A stretch of DNA of 64,000 nt from an uncultured Flavobacteriaceae bacterium (GTDB lineage Bacteria > Bacteroidota > Bacteroidia > Flavobacteriales > Flavobacteriaceae), in contig CALSTV010000001.1 in NCBI GenBank assembly GCA_943789365.1, positions 744,001-808,000 on the forward strand, given 5' to 3'. Positions 37,896 to 46,606 of the stretch are shown one piece after another. Position 1 is the stretch's first letter, and each line of letters opens with the position of its first letter. Below the pieces are notes generated by a model. The model did no database searches, was not told where the DNA came from, and worked only from the letters and a program-made list of their open reading frames with translations. Position numbers and translations under genes: made by a program.

Positions 37896-38942
37896 ATGGG
37901 TAAAGTAGTAACGTTTGGAGAGATCATGTTAAGATTGGCTCCACAAGGATTTTTGAGATTTTCACAAGCAAACAGTTTTGATGCAATCTACGGAGGTGGA
38001 GAATCAAATGTAGCGGTATCATTGGCAAACTACGGAGTAGATGTAGATTTCGTAACGCGTTTACCAAAAAACGACATCGGAGAATGTGCCATGATGGAAA
38101 TGCGTAAAAGAGGTGTAAATGTTGATAAGATCGTTTACGGTGGAGATCGTTTGGGAATCTATTTCCTAGAAACAGGAGCGGTATCTAGAGGATCTAAGGT
38201 AGTATATGACCGTGCACACTCTGCTATTGCTGAAATTGAATCTGGAATGATCAATTGGGAAGAAGTATTTGCTGGAGCTGAATGGTTTCACTGGACAGGA
38301 ATTACACCTGCAATCTCTCAAGGGGCAGCAGATGTATGTTTAGAAGCTGTGAAAGCTGCTAGTAAACTTGGAGTAAAAATCTCTACAGATTTAAACTACC
38401 GTGCGAAATTATGGAATTTCTGTGACGATGCACATAGAGAAGCGATCATGACTGAATTAACATCTTACTGTGATGTTGTTTTAGGAAATGAAGAAGACGC
38501 TGAAATGCACTTCGGAATCAAGCCAGAAGGAATTAGCGTACAAACAGAAGGACACAATGTAAAAGCAGAAGCTTTCTTGTCAGTTTGTGAGCAAATGATG
38601 AAAAAATTCCCAAGAGCTAAAAAGGTAATTACTACTTTAAGAGGTTCTATCTCAGCATCTCACAATACTTGGGCTGGTGTTTTATACGACGGTACTACGT
38701 TGTTTCAAACTCGTCAATACCAAATTACTGATATCGTAGATAGAGTTGGTGGTGGAGATTCATTTATGGGTGGTTTGATCTACGGATTGTTAAAATATCC
38801 TGAAGACGATCAAAACGCATTGGACTTTGCTGTTGCCGCTTCTTGTTTGAAACACACCATCAAAGGAGATGCCAACTTGGTAACTGTTGCTGAAGTAGAA
38901 AAACTAATGGGTGGTGACGCCTCAGGAAGAGTAGCGAGATAA
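37896..38942 (+). CDS. kdgK: 2-keto-3-deoxygluconate kinase
   Basis: A 348-residue PfkB/ribokinase-fold sugar kinase that phosphorylates KDG to KDPG. FGEIMLRLAPQGFLRF and YGGGESNVAVSLANYG are typical of KdgK, and the catalytic end DRVGGGDSFMGGLIYGLL carries the GxGD anion hole and base. It begins a three-gene operon with a phosphofructokinase and eda and is controlled by the LacI operators upstream. Some marine homologues act on KDG from alginate or pectin; here the neighbours suggest KDG from D-altronate. Confidence 0.92.
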   Translation: MGKVVTFGEIMLRLAPQGFLRFSQANSFDAIYGGGESNVAVSLANYGVDVDFVTRLPKNDIGECAMMEMRKRGVNVDKIVYGGDRLGIYFLETGAVSRGSKVVYDRAHSAIAEIESGMINWEEVFAGAEWFHWTGITPAISQGAADVCLEAVKAASKLGVKISTDLNYRAKLWNFCDDAHREAIMTELTSYCDVVLGNEEDAEMHFGIKPEGISVQTEGHNVKAEAFLSVCEQMMKKFPRAKKVITTLRGSISASHNTWAGVLYDGTTLFQTRQYQITDIVDRVGGGDSFMGGLIYGLLKYPEDDQNALDFAVAASCLKHTIKGDANLVTVAEVEKLMGGDASGRVAR

Positions 38943-38953
38943 ATCCATTTTTT

Positions 38954-40168
38954 ATGAAGAAATCAATTGCCATCATATGTGGCGGAGGTCCTGCACCAGG
39001 AATCAATACCGTAATCAGTACGCTTGCTAAAACCTTTATTAAAGATGGATACGAGGTACTCGGTGTACACCATGGCTACAAAGGCTTGTTCTCTGAAGAA
39101 CCTGCCGTTAAAGTATTCAATTTTCACCGTGCAGATCGCATTTACAGTCGTGGAGGATCTACCTTAATTATGAGTAGATTCAAGCCTAAAGACAGCGATT
39201 TTAAACCTGATTTCTTTATCAAAAATAATGTAAAATTGTTAGTGACTATCGGTGGAGACGACACTGCCTCCACCGCGAGTCGCTTGACAAAATACTTAGA
39301 GACACAAAAGCTCGACGTAGCACATATACACGTTCCTAAAACCATCGATAACGACCTTCCCCTGCCGGATCGTAATCCTACATTTGGATTCCATACAGCA
39401 AAAGACGAAGGAGTTCGTATTGGAAATACGGTATACGAAGATGCAAGAACTAGTGAAAACTGGTTTGTAGTTTCGGCCATGGGACGTTCAGCAGGGCATT
39501 TGGCTTTCGGAATTGCTTCCGCATGTCATTTTCCAATGATGATCATTCCTGAAATGTTCAATAAAACAAAAATCACTTTTGACAAGCTGATTAAATTGAT
39601 CATTTCTTCAATTGTTAAAAGTAAAATAAGAGGAATAGACTACGGAGTAGCCATGGTTAGCGAAGGTGTTTTTCATTTTATGGATGAAGATGAAATCATT
39701 AATTCAGGTATCAACTTCACCTATGACGACCACGGTCATCCTGAACTAGGAAATGTAAGTAAATCACATATTTTCAACTATTTACTACAAGTAAAATTAA
39801 AAGAACTAGGTTTAGAAATCAAATCAAGACCAGTTGAAATTGGCTATGAATTGCGTTGTAGCAATCCAATTGCTTTTGATTTAACTTTATGTACTTTGTT
39901 AGGTATAGGTGTGAAAAAACTATTTGACCAAGGTAAAACAAGATGTATTGTTAGCGCAAACTCTAATGGAGATATTTCTCCTTTGTATTTAAAAGATTTC
40001 GAAGACGAAGAAGGAAAAGTACAACCACGTTTGGTAGATATAGAATCGGACATGGCTCAATTATTCATCAAAGAACTCATTCAAATAAGAGAAAGAGATT
40101 ATGAAGCTGCTAAGCAATATCTCGATAATCCTGAGGCCTACGATCTCAAGAAAATATTGAATTGGTAG
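38954..40168 (+). CDS. PPi-dependent 6-phosphofructokinase (group II/III type)
   Basis: A 404-residue PFK: CGGGPAPGINTVISTLA at the N-terminus, TIGGDDTASTASRL at about residue 97-110 and VPKTIDNDLPLPD downstream. Asp in GGDD and Lys in PKTIDND are the residues known to mark pyrophosphate-using PFKs, in place of Gly in ATP enzymes. Such enzymes are reversible. It lies 11 nt after kdgK and 46 nt before eda, so it is an operon member. Its likely job is to carry triose phosphate from KDPG cleavage up to fructose-6-phosphate; that is inference. Confidence 0.85.
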   Translation: MKKSIAIICGGGPAPGINTVISTLAKTFIKDGYEVLGVHHGYKGLFSEEPAVKVFNFHRADRIYSRGGSTLIMSRFKPKDSDFKPDFFIKNNVKLLVTIGGDDTASTASRLTKYLETQKLDVAHIHVPKTIDNDLPLPDRNPTFGFHTAKDEGVRIGNTVYEDARTSENWFVVSAMGRSAGHLAFGIASACHFPMMIIPEMFNKTKITFDKLIKLIISSIVKSKIRGIDYGVAMVSEGVFHFMDEDEIINSGINFTYDDHGHPELGNVSKSHIFNYLLQVKLKELGLEIKSRPVEIGYELRCSNPIAFDLTLCTLLGIGVKKLFDQGKTRCIVSANSNGDISPLYLKDFEDEEGKVQPRLVDIESDMAQLFIKELIQIRERDYEAAKQYLDNPEAYDLKKILNW

Positions 40169-40214
40169 CGTCTGAGTTTTGAGTAAGAAATAATAAATTA
40201 AAAATATATTTAAA

Positions 40215-40883
40215 ATGGCACAGTTTACAAGAATAGAAGTCGCAAATGCGATGAAAGAAACAGGAATGATTCCTTTATTTTTCAATAGCGATATTGAATT
40301 GAGTAAAAAAGTATTAAAAGCATGTTATGACGGAGGCGCTCGTTTGATGGAATTTACAGCAAGAGGCGATTTCGCTCATGAAGTTTTTGGTGAGTTGACA
40401 AAATATGCAATTGCTGAATTGCCTGGAATGATTATGGGTGTTGGCTCTGTTACCGATGGTGCTGCCGCTTCTTTATATATGGCTTTGGGTGCAAACTTTA
40501 TCGTAACACCTGTATTAAGAGAAGACATTGCAATTGCCTGTAACAGAAAGAAAGTATTGTGGTCGCCAGGATGTGGATCATTGACAGAAATCGCAAGAGC
40601 TGAAGAGCTTGGATGTGAAATCGTAAAATTATTCCCAGGTGACTTGTACGGACCTAAATTCGTAAAAGGAATCAAAGGCCCACAACCATGGACATCTATC
40701 ATGCCAACAGGTGGAGTTGCTCCAACTGAAGAAAACTTATCTGGCTGGTTTAACGCGGGGGTGACTTGTGTAGGAATGGGGTCTCAATTAATTTCTAAAG
40801 ACATCATTGCTAATAAAGCGTATGCACAATTAGAGCAAGACGTTAAAGCTGCTTTAGCGATTGTTAAAAAAGTAAGAAAATAG
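40215..40883 (+). CDS. eda: KDPG aldolase (bifunctional KHG/KDPG aldolase type)
   Basis: A 222-residue class I aldolase that splits KDPG to pyruvate and glyceraldehyde-3-phosphate. GGARLMEFTARGDFA, MGVGSVTDGAAASLYMALGA, NFIVTPVLRED and EIVKLFPGDLYGPKFVKG are visible; the Lys in VKLFPG is the expected Schiff-base residue. It is the last gene of the kdgK operon and is followed by a strong bidirectional terminator. Confidence 0.93.
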   Translation: MAQFTRIEVANAMKETGMIPLFFNSDIELSKKVLKACYDGGARLMEFTARGDFAHEVFGELTKYAIAELPGMIMGVGSVTDGAAASLYMALGANFIVTPVLREDIAIACNRKKVLWSPGCGSLTEIARAEELGCEIVKLFPGDLYGPKFVKGIKGPQPWTSIMPTGGVAPTEENLSGWFNAGVTCVGMGSQLISKDIIANKAYAQLEQDVKAALAIVKKVRK

Positions 40884-40898
40884 ACTGTAAGAAAACGA

Positions 40899-40931
40899 AA
40901 AAAAAGGCGCGGTATCTACTGCGCCTTTTTT
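40899..40931. terminator. Bidirectional terminator between eda and lacI copy 2
   Basis: AAAAAGGCGC - ggtatctact - GCGCCTTTTT, a perfect 10-bp stem with A and T tracts, between two convergent genes. Confidence 0.85.
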
Positions 40932-40992
40932 ATTATTTCTATTCTATTCAGCTTGCGATAACAACTTAATTCAGCTCAAGTTTCTTTTAAGT

Positions 40993-42024
40993 CTACCGTA
41001 TCTTTTTATCGGATGAGGCCCTTACAAGCAGTTCTGTCTCTATTATTATTTTTTTCACTTCTCCTTTTTCAACAGGTGCATCCACTCTATTCAAAAATGC
41101 TTCTGCTGCTAATTTTCCAATTTGAGCACTGTTCTGATTCACCGTTGAGATTGCCGGAGATAAAAACGATGTAAATGGTTCATTACTAAAACCAACCAAA
41201 GCAATTTCCTCAGGTACTTTAACACCTCTTTCATTCAATATTTGCAAAGCGCCAAGTGCAGCAAAATCACTCGCTGCATAGACAGCATCTGGTCTATTAG
41301 GAAGTTCTAATAAGGCTTCCATAACCTTTCGCCCATCATCAATTCTCAACTTGTTTTTACTTATGATGCGTTCATCAATAGGCATGCCTCGTTCTTTTAG
41401 CGCATCTTTATACCCTTTGATCCGATTTCCATACACTCTCGTATCGTCATACCCACCCATATGGGCAATTCTGGTACAACCTTGGGCCAACAAATGATCT
41501 ACAATTTTAAAACTTGTTTCATAATCATCAATCCCAACATAGTCAACTTCCAATGCCATTTCCCCTCTATCGAAAAGAACTAAAGGAATTCCCTTTGCCT
41601 TGATTTTCTCATAATAACTTAGATCTGTTGTCTCATTCGCCATAGAAGCAATGATACCATCAACCTGAGTAAAAAGTAAAGATTCAATACATTTGCATTC
41701 CTTTTCAAAAGATTCATTGGACTGCGTAATAATGATATTATATCCTTTTTCATTTAAAACTTCTTCGATATTTTCTAAAACCGACGAGAAAAAATTACTA
41801 TTGTTTCGAGGAATAATAACACCTACCAATCTACTTTTTCCACTTCGCAAGGCACTTGCCAAATGATTGGGTTGATAATTCAAATTCTCTGCTACCTGAC
41901 GTACCGCTTTTTTAGTTTTTTCACTAATTCTAGAGTCGTCATTTAATGCTTTTGAGATTGCAGAAGTAGACAATCCCAACACATTAGCAATATCTTTTAT
42001 GGTAATTTTTTTTTTTGTACTCAA
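40993..42024 (-). CDS. LacI family regulator, copy 2 (L-galactonate/altronate operon)
   Basis: A 343-residue paralogue of the regulator at 36542-37567, alike over nearly its whole length. The start is TTG (MSTKKKITIKDIANVLGL by frame). HTH GLSTSAISKALNDDSRIS differs from copy 1 (GLTPSAVSKALNNHPRIS) in the recognition helix. The sugar-binding domain shares long runs such as NYQPNHLASALR and VDGIIASMANETTD. It is divergent from the alcohol dehydrogenase operon and has its own palindrome 11-34 nt upstream. It probably controls that operon; ligand unknown. Confidence 0.9.
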   Translation of the reverse strand: MSTKKKITIKDIANVLGLSTSAISKALNDDSRISEKTKKAVRQVAENLNYQPNHLASALRSGKSRLVGVIIPRNNSNFFSSVLENIEEVLNEKGYNIIITQSNESFEKECKCIESLLFTQVDGIIASMANETTDLSYYEKIKAKGIPLVLFDRGEMALEVDYVGIDDYETSFKIVDHLLAQGCTRIAHMGGYDDTRVYGNRIKGYKDALKERGMPIDERIISKNKLRIDDGRKVMEALLELPNRPDAVYAASDFAALGALQILNERGVKVPEEIALVGFSNEPFTSFLSPAISTVNQNSAQIGKLAAEAFLNRVDAPVEKGEVKKIIIETELLVRASSDKKIR

Positions 42025-42034
42025 GTTTTTATAT

Positions 42035-42058
42035 ATTTGCTACATCGTTATAGCAAAT
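42035..42058. promoter_or_regulatory. LacI-type operator 2a (own promoter of copy 2)
   Basis: Perfect inverted repeat ATTTGCTA - CATCGTTA - TAGCAAAT with central CG, immediately upstream of the copy 2 start. Confidence 0.78.
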
Positions 42059-42168
42059 ATAGCAATTTTTATTTTTAATAACCTAATCTCCAAAACAAAG
42101 CTTTTTCAATCAACAGATTAGAATATTGGCTTTTGAGATACATTAATTAATGTGAGGCAAAGGTATTA

Positions 42169-42188
42169 TTGCTAAAACGATGTAACAA
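42169..42188. promoter_or_regulatory. LacI-type operator 2b (intergenic)
   Basis: TTGCTA - AAACGATG - TAACAA, a weaker copy of the 2a palindrome in the middle of the lacI-adh intergenic region. Confidence 0.6.
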
Positions 42189-42263
42189 GATTTTTTTCGA
42201 TTCATTTCAACGGATTGCTTGAATTAAATTTGACAAATCAGGGACGAAAAGATCATTTTAACT

Positions 42264-42287
42264 ATTTGCTACAACGATGTAGCATTT
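42264..42287. promoter_or_regulatory. LacI-type operator 2c (upstream of adh)
   Basis: ATTTGCTA - CAACGATG - TAGCATTT, about 80 nt before the dehydrogenase ATG, in the position of a repressor site over the promoter. Motif: TTTGCTA-N8-TAGCAAA. Confidence 0.75.
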
Positions 42288-42368
42288 TGTAATTTAACAT
42301 TAAAAAAGTTTGCCACCTTATTCATTGTGAGCCGACTAAACATAAAATTAACTCTAAAGTAGAACCTA

Positions 42369-43382
42369 ATGAAATACATTGTTTGCGAAAAACCAGGTGA
42401 ATTTATCTTAAAAGAAAAAGAAGCACCCATAAGAAAAGAAAACGAAGCGCTATTACAAATTAATAAGGTAGGAATTTGCGGTACCGATTTACATGCCTAT
42501 GCCGGAAACCAAGCCTTTTTTACATATCCTAGAATTTTAGGACATGAATTGGCTTCTGAAGTTTTAGAAATTGGAGAAAACGAAAGAGGTATTAAGGCTG
42601 GTGACAAAGTGGTTGTTATGCCGTATGTTAGCTGTGGAAAATGTATTGCGTGTACTCATGGTAAAACAAACTGCTGTACAAACATTACGGTTTTAGGAGT
42701 TCACGGTGATGGAGGAATGCAAGAACAAATTGCCGTCCCTGCCGATATTTTATTACCTGCTAACAACTTATCAGACGACCAAATGGCTATCGTAGAACCT
42801 TTAGCAATTGGAGCGCATTCTGTAAGACGAGCGGCTATCACCCCAGGTGAAACTGTAGCGGTTGTGGGTTGTGGACCTATCGGTATTGGAATTATGAAAC
42901 TTGCTCAAATTGCAGGCGCTAAAGTTGTCGCGATTGATATGAACGAGCAACGTTTAGAATATGCTAAAGAGAAAATTGGTGTAGACTATACTGTTAAAGC
43001 AGGGCCAGATGCGGCGCAAGCAATTGCAGATTTAACCAATGGAGATATGTGTACAGCTGTTTTTGATGCGTCTGGAAATAAGTTCGCACTAGAAGCTGGA
43101 CCTAGCTATATGTCTCATGGAGGACGTTTTGTGTTGGTTGGCTTGTCTAAAGGCGACTTAACTTACAATCACCCAGCAGTTCATGCTAAAGAAATGACAT
43201 TAATGTGTAGTAGAAATGCTACCACAGAGGATTTCGAACACGTAATCAATGTATTAGACCAGTTCCCAACTGAGTCATTTATTACTCATAATGTACCGTA
43301 TACAGAAATGATTGAAAACTTTGACAGTTGGTTAGACCCTGCGACTGGAGTTATCAAAGCAACTGTAGATTTTACAAAATAA
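42369..43382 (+). CDS. Zinc alcohol dehydrogenase, predicted L-galactonate 5-dehydrogenase
   Basis: A 337-residue MDR-type dehydrogenase: GICGTDLHAYAG and RILGHELASEV for the catalytic zinc, CGKCIACTHGKTNCC for the structural zinc, and VAVVGCGPIGIGIMKLA for NAD(P). The family includes sorbitol, threonine and L-galactonate dehydrogenases. It opens an eight-gene operon with uxaA, uxaB, a lactonase and an SDR dehydrogenase. In that setting the predicted reaction is L-galactonate to D-tagaturonate. The substrate is inferred from context, not from residues. Confidence 0.82.
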   Translation: MKYIVCEKPGEFILKEKEAPIRKENEALLQINKVGICGTDLHAYAGNQAFFTYPRILGHELASEVLEIGENERGIKAGDKVVVMPYVSCGKCIACTHGKTNCCTNITVLGVHGDGGMQEQIAVPADILLPANNLSDDQMAIVEPLAIGAHSVRRAAITPGETVAVVGCGPIGIGIMKLAQIAGAKVVAIDMNEQRLEYAKEKIGVDYTVKAGPDAAQAIADLTNGDMCTAVFDASGNKFALEAGPSYMSHGGRFVLVGLSKGDLTYNHPAVHAKEMTLMCSRNATTEDFEHVINVLDQFPTESFITHNVPYTEMIENFDSWLDPATGVIKATVDFTK

Positions 43383-43423
43383 TACTAACTAGGAAGTTAT
43401 TCCCTCATAAATAGAAGAATAGG

Positions 43424-45076
43424 ATGTCTAAGAATTATGTTCAAATAGATCCAAAGGATAATATAATCATAGCGATTACCAACCTTGACAAAGGTATGTC
43501 GACTACCATCCAAGGAAAAGAAGTTATCTTAAAAGAAAACATCAAAGGAAAGCACAAATTTGCTTTGAACGATTTTAAAATCGGGGATGAAATCTTTATG
43601 TACGGAGTTTTGATTGGTAAAGCCACTCAAGACATTGCCGAAGGAACTGCAATCACCATACACAATGTAAAACATGCTTCTGCAGAATTTAACGACTCCG
43701 CAGAGAAATTCACATGGACCGCTCCTGATGCTTCAAATTTTGAAGGCAGAACTTTTAATGGTTACCACCGTGAAGATGGTAAAGTAGGTACTGGAAATTA
43801 TTGGTTGGTCATTCCATTGACCTTTTGTGAAAACAGAAATATCGATGTACTTGAAGGGGCGCTTTCAGAAAAACTAGGTTATGAAACTAAGAAGGATTTT
43901 GCTGTTGATACAGATGCTTTGATAGCACAGTTCAACGCAGGTGCTTCTGTCGAAGAAATATACAATACACCTATCATCACTACCAAAGAAGAACTTTCTG
44001 AAAACAGAACTTTTAAAAATGTAGATGGTATCAAATTCCTAAAACACGATGGTGGTTGTGGTGGTATTCGTCAAGATTCTGAAACCTTATGTAGATTGTT
44101 AGCAGGTTACATATCAAATCCGAACGTAGCAGGTGCTACTATTTTTAGTTTAGGTTGTCAGAATGCACAAATTGAAATGCTTCAAAACGCTATCGATGCT
44201 ATTGCGCCAAACAATAAAAAACCGGTGCATTATTTAGAACAGCAACAAAGTGAAAGCGAACGCCATCTAATCGAAGAGGCCGTTAAGCATACGTTTGTTG
44301 GATTGACAGAAGCGAATAAAATTGAAAGAAAACCGGCTCCATTGAGCAAACTTGTATTAGGTTTGGAATGTGGTGGTTCTGATGGTTTTTCTGGAATTTC
44401 TGCAAACCCTGCTTTGGGCTATGCTTCCGATTTGCTCGTTGCTTTAGGAGGAAGTCCAGTACTTTCTGAATTCCCAGAGTTGAATGGTGTTGAACAGGAA
44501 ATCATCAATCGTTGTGAAACCAAAGAAGACGCTAAAAAATTCTACGATATCATGCGCGCCTATTCTGCAGCTGCGGTAGCGGTAGGTTCAGGTTTTGAAA
44601 ACAATCCTTCTCCAGGAAATATCAAAGACGGTCTTATCACGGATGCTATGAAATCTGCAGGCGCTGCTAAAAAAGGTGGAACTTCTCCTGTAGTAGAAGT
44701 CTTAGACTATACAGAACAAGTAACCAAACCGGGTTTAAATTTGCTGTGTACTCCTGGAAATGACGTAGAATCCACTACAGGATTGGTAGGTTCAGGCTGT
44801 AATATCGTGGTATTTACCACAGGTTTAGGAACGCCTACAGGGAATCCTGTTGCACCTGTGCTTAAAATGTCGAGCAATACACACTTATTTGAAAAAATGA
44901 ATGACATTATTGATATCAATGCCGGAACCGTAATTAGAGGTGAAGACAGCATTGCATCGATGGGAGAAAAAATCTTAGATCATATCATTAAAGTTGCAAG
45001 TGGTGAAGTGGCTTCCAAAGCGGTTGTTCACGGTCATAACGACTTTATTCCATGGAAAAGAGGCGTTTCTTTATAA
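43424..45076 (+). CDS. uxaA: Altronate dehydratase (UxaA family)
   Basis: A 550-residue full-length UxaA-type dehydratase: an N-terminal SAF domain (about 1-90), then the large catalytic region with KHDGGCGGIRQDSETLCRLL, FSLGCQNAQIEML, LGLECGGSDGFSGISANPAL and VGSGCNIVVFTTGLGTPTG. These cysteine-containing blocks bind the metal centre. The expected reaction is D-altronate to 2-keto-3-deoxygluconate, which feeds kdgK-eda next door. Related UxaA proteins act on other sugar acids (galactarate), so specificity is by context. It lies 41 nt after the dehydrogenase. Confidence 0.9.
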   Translation: MSKNYVQIDPKDNIIIAITNLDKGMSTTIQGKEVILKENIKGKHKFALNDFKIGDEIFMYGVLIGKATQDIAEGTAITIHNVKHASAEFNDSAEKFTWTAPDASNFEGRTFNGYHREDGKVGTGNYWLVIPLTFCENRNIDVLEGALSEKLGYETKKDFAVDTDALIAQFNAGASVEEIYNTPIITTKEELSENRTFKNVDGIKFLKHDGGCGGIRQDSETLCRLLAGYISNPNVAGATIFSLGCQNAQIEMLQNAIDAIAPNNKKPVHYLEQQQSESERHLIEEAVKHTFVGLTEANKIERKPAPLSKLVLGLECGGSDGFSGISANPALGYASDLLVALGGSPVLSEFPELNGVEQEIINRCETKEDAKKFYDIMRAYSAAAVAVGSGFENNPSPGNIKDGLITDAMKSAGAAKKGGTSPVVEVLDYTEQVTKPGLNLLCTPGNDVESTTGLVGSGCNIVVFTTGLGTPTGNPVAPVLKMSSNTHLFEKMNDIIDINAGTVIRGEDSIASMGEKILDHIIKVASGEVASKAVVHGHNDFIPWKRGVSL

Positions 45077-45109
45077 TATATAGTTCAAAACTTTAGAAAT
45101 AACACAATT

Positions 45110-46546
45110 ATGAATGCATTAAACAGAACAAATAATTCAGTAAATACGTATACTGAAAGAATTATCCAATTCGGAGAAGGAAACTTCTTAAGAGCTTTCG
45201 CTAACTGGATGATTCATGAAATGAATAAAAAAGCTGACTTTGACGCGGGTGTGGTTGCCGTTCAGCCAATTGACCAGGGATTGATAAAAATGTTAAATGA
45301 TCAAGATGGATTGTATACATTGTACTTAAACGGTATCAAAAACGGAAAAGCCATCAGTGAGCACGAAATTATTGATTGTATCCAACGTGGTATCAACCCA
45401 TATTCAGAACCTGCAGCTTATTTAGCCAATGCAGAGAATCCAGATTTGAGATTTGTAATCTCTAATACTACAGAAGCTGGTATTGCTTACAATGCGGACG
45501 ACAAATTAGACGACGCTCCACAATCGAGTTACCCTGGAAAACTAACTGCTTTGTTGTACAAGCGTTTTCAATTTTTCGGTGGTGCCTCTGATAAAGGAAT
45601 GATTGTAATTCCTTGTGAATTGATTGACAAAAATGGAGATAATTTAAAAAGAATCATCTTACAATATGCAGCCGACTGGAATTTAGGTGATGATTTTGTT
45701 ACTTGGATCAATGAGGATAATATTTTCTGTAACACTTTGGTAGACAGAATTGTTCCTGGATACCCAAGAGACAAAATGGATGCTATAACCGAAGAACTTG
45801 GTTATAAAGACAATTTGGTAGTAGAAGGAGAGCAATTTCACCTATGGGTAATCGAAGGTCCTACTTCTGTGAAAGAAGAAATTCCTGCTGAAGCTTGTGG
45901 ATTGAACATTGTTTTTACCGACAATATGGAACCTTATAGAACTCGTAAGGTACGTATCTTAAATGGAGCACATACGACATTGGTACCTGTTGGTTATTTG
46001 TACGGAATTGACAAAGTACGTGAATCTTTGGAAGATGATGTTGTTGGAGGTTACTTAAAAAACACCATTTTTAACGAAATCTGTCCTACTTTAGATCTTC
46101 CTAAAGAAGAACTAGATCAATTCTCAAATGATGTCCTAGACAGATTTAGAAACCCATTTTTAGAGCATGCTTTGATGAGCATCTCTTTGAATTCAACTTC
46201 TAAATTCAAAACTAGAGTATTGCCATCAGTTTTAGAATACATTAAAAGAAAGAATACCTTGCCACAAGGCTTGTTGTTCTCATTGGCTTCTTTAATTGCT
46301 TTTTACAAGGGAGATAGAGATGGTGAAGCCTATTCGGTTAAAGATGATCAAGCCGCTTTAGATTTCTTTGCAGCACAATGGGCTACAAATGATACAGCAG
46401 CTATTGTAAAGGCTACATTATCGAATACCAACTTTTGGGGAACCGACCTTACACAATTCGAAGGTTTGGAAGCTACGGTAGCTAAAAACCTAGAATCTAT
46501 TGTAAATAAAGGAATGAAAGTTGCTTTGGAGGCCTTCGTAAAATAA
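45110..46546 (+). CDS. uxaB: Tagaturonate reductase (UxaB, mannitol dehydrogenase family)
   Basis: A 478-residue polyol-dehydrogenase-family protein: IIQFGEGNFLRAFANWMIHE is the Rossmann start characteristic of UxaB, followed by FVISNTTEAGIAYN and RKVRILNGAHTTLVPVGYL. It reduces D-tagaturonate to D-altronate with NADH and so joins the dehydrogenase and uxaA. There is no uxaC isomerase in the window, which argues against galacturonate as the source of tagaturonate. A hairpin follows the stop. Confidence 0.92.
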   Translation: MNALNRTNNSVNTYTERIIQFGEGNFLRAFANWMIHEMNKKADFDAGVVAVQPIDQGLIKMLNDQDGLYTLYLNGIKNGKAISEHEIIDCIQRGINPYSEPAAYLANAENPDLRFVISNTTEAGIAYNADDKLDDAPQSSYPGKLTALLYKRFQFFGGASDKGMIVIPCELIDKNGDNLKRIILQYAADWNLGDDFVTWINEDNIFCNTLVDRIVPGYPRDKMDAITEELGYKDNLVVEGEQFHLWVIEGPTSVKEEIPAEACGLNIVFTDNMEPYRTRKVRILNGAHTTLVPVGYLYGIDKVRESLEDDVVGGYLKNTIFNEICPTLDLPKEELDQFSNDVLDRFRNPFLEHALMSISLNSTSKFKTRVLPSVLEYIKRKNTLPQGLLFSLASLIAFYKGDRDGEAYSVKDDQAALDFFAAQWATNDTAAIVKATLSNTNFWGTDLTQFEGLEATVAKNLESIVNKGMKVALEAFVK

Positions 46547-46553
46547 ACCTATT

Positions 46554-46586
46554 AAAGCTCCTTGGATTTTACCTCCAAGGAGCTTT
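46554..46586. terminator. Intra-operon hairpin between uxaB and lactonase
   Basis: AAAGCTCCTTGGA - ttttacc - TCCAAGGAGCTTT, a perfect 13-bp stem with only a short T run. It is probably a partial terminator or mRNA stabilising/processing element rather than a full stop, as the downstream genes continue the same pathway. Confidence 0.65.
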
Positions 46587-46606
46587 CAACTAAACAAAAC
46601 AAACAA

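Noticed and set aside
42369..46546. Galacturonate (pectin) pathway
   Set aside because: UxaA and UxaB fit, but there is no uronate isomerase (UxaC) in the window, and the lactonase, SDR and FucP would have no role.
46562..46606. Upstream start of the lactonase gene
   Set aside because: The 15 extra residues are encoded by the hairpin at 46554-46586; the ATG at 46607 begins the conserved MIIDSHQHFW motif.
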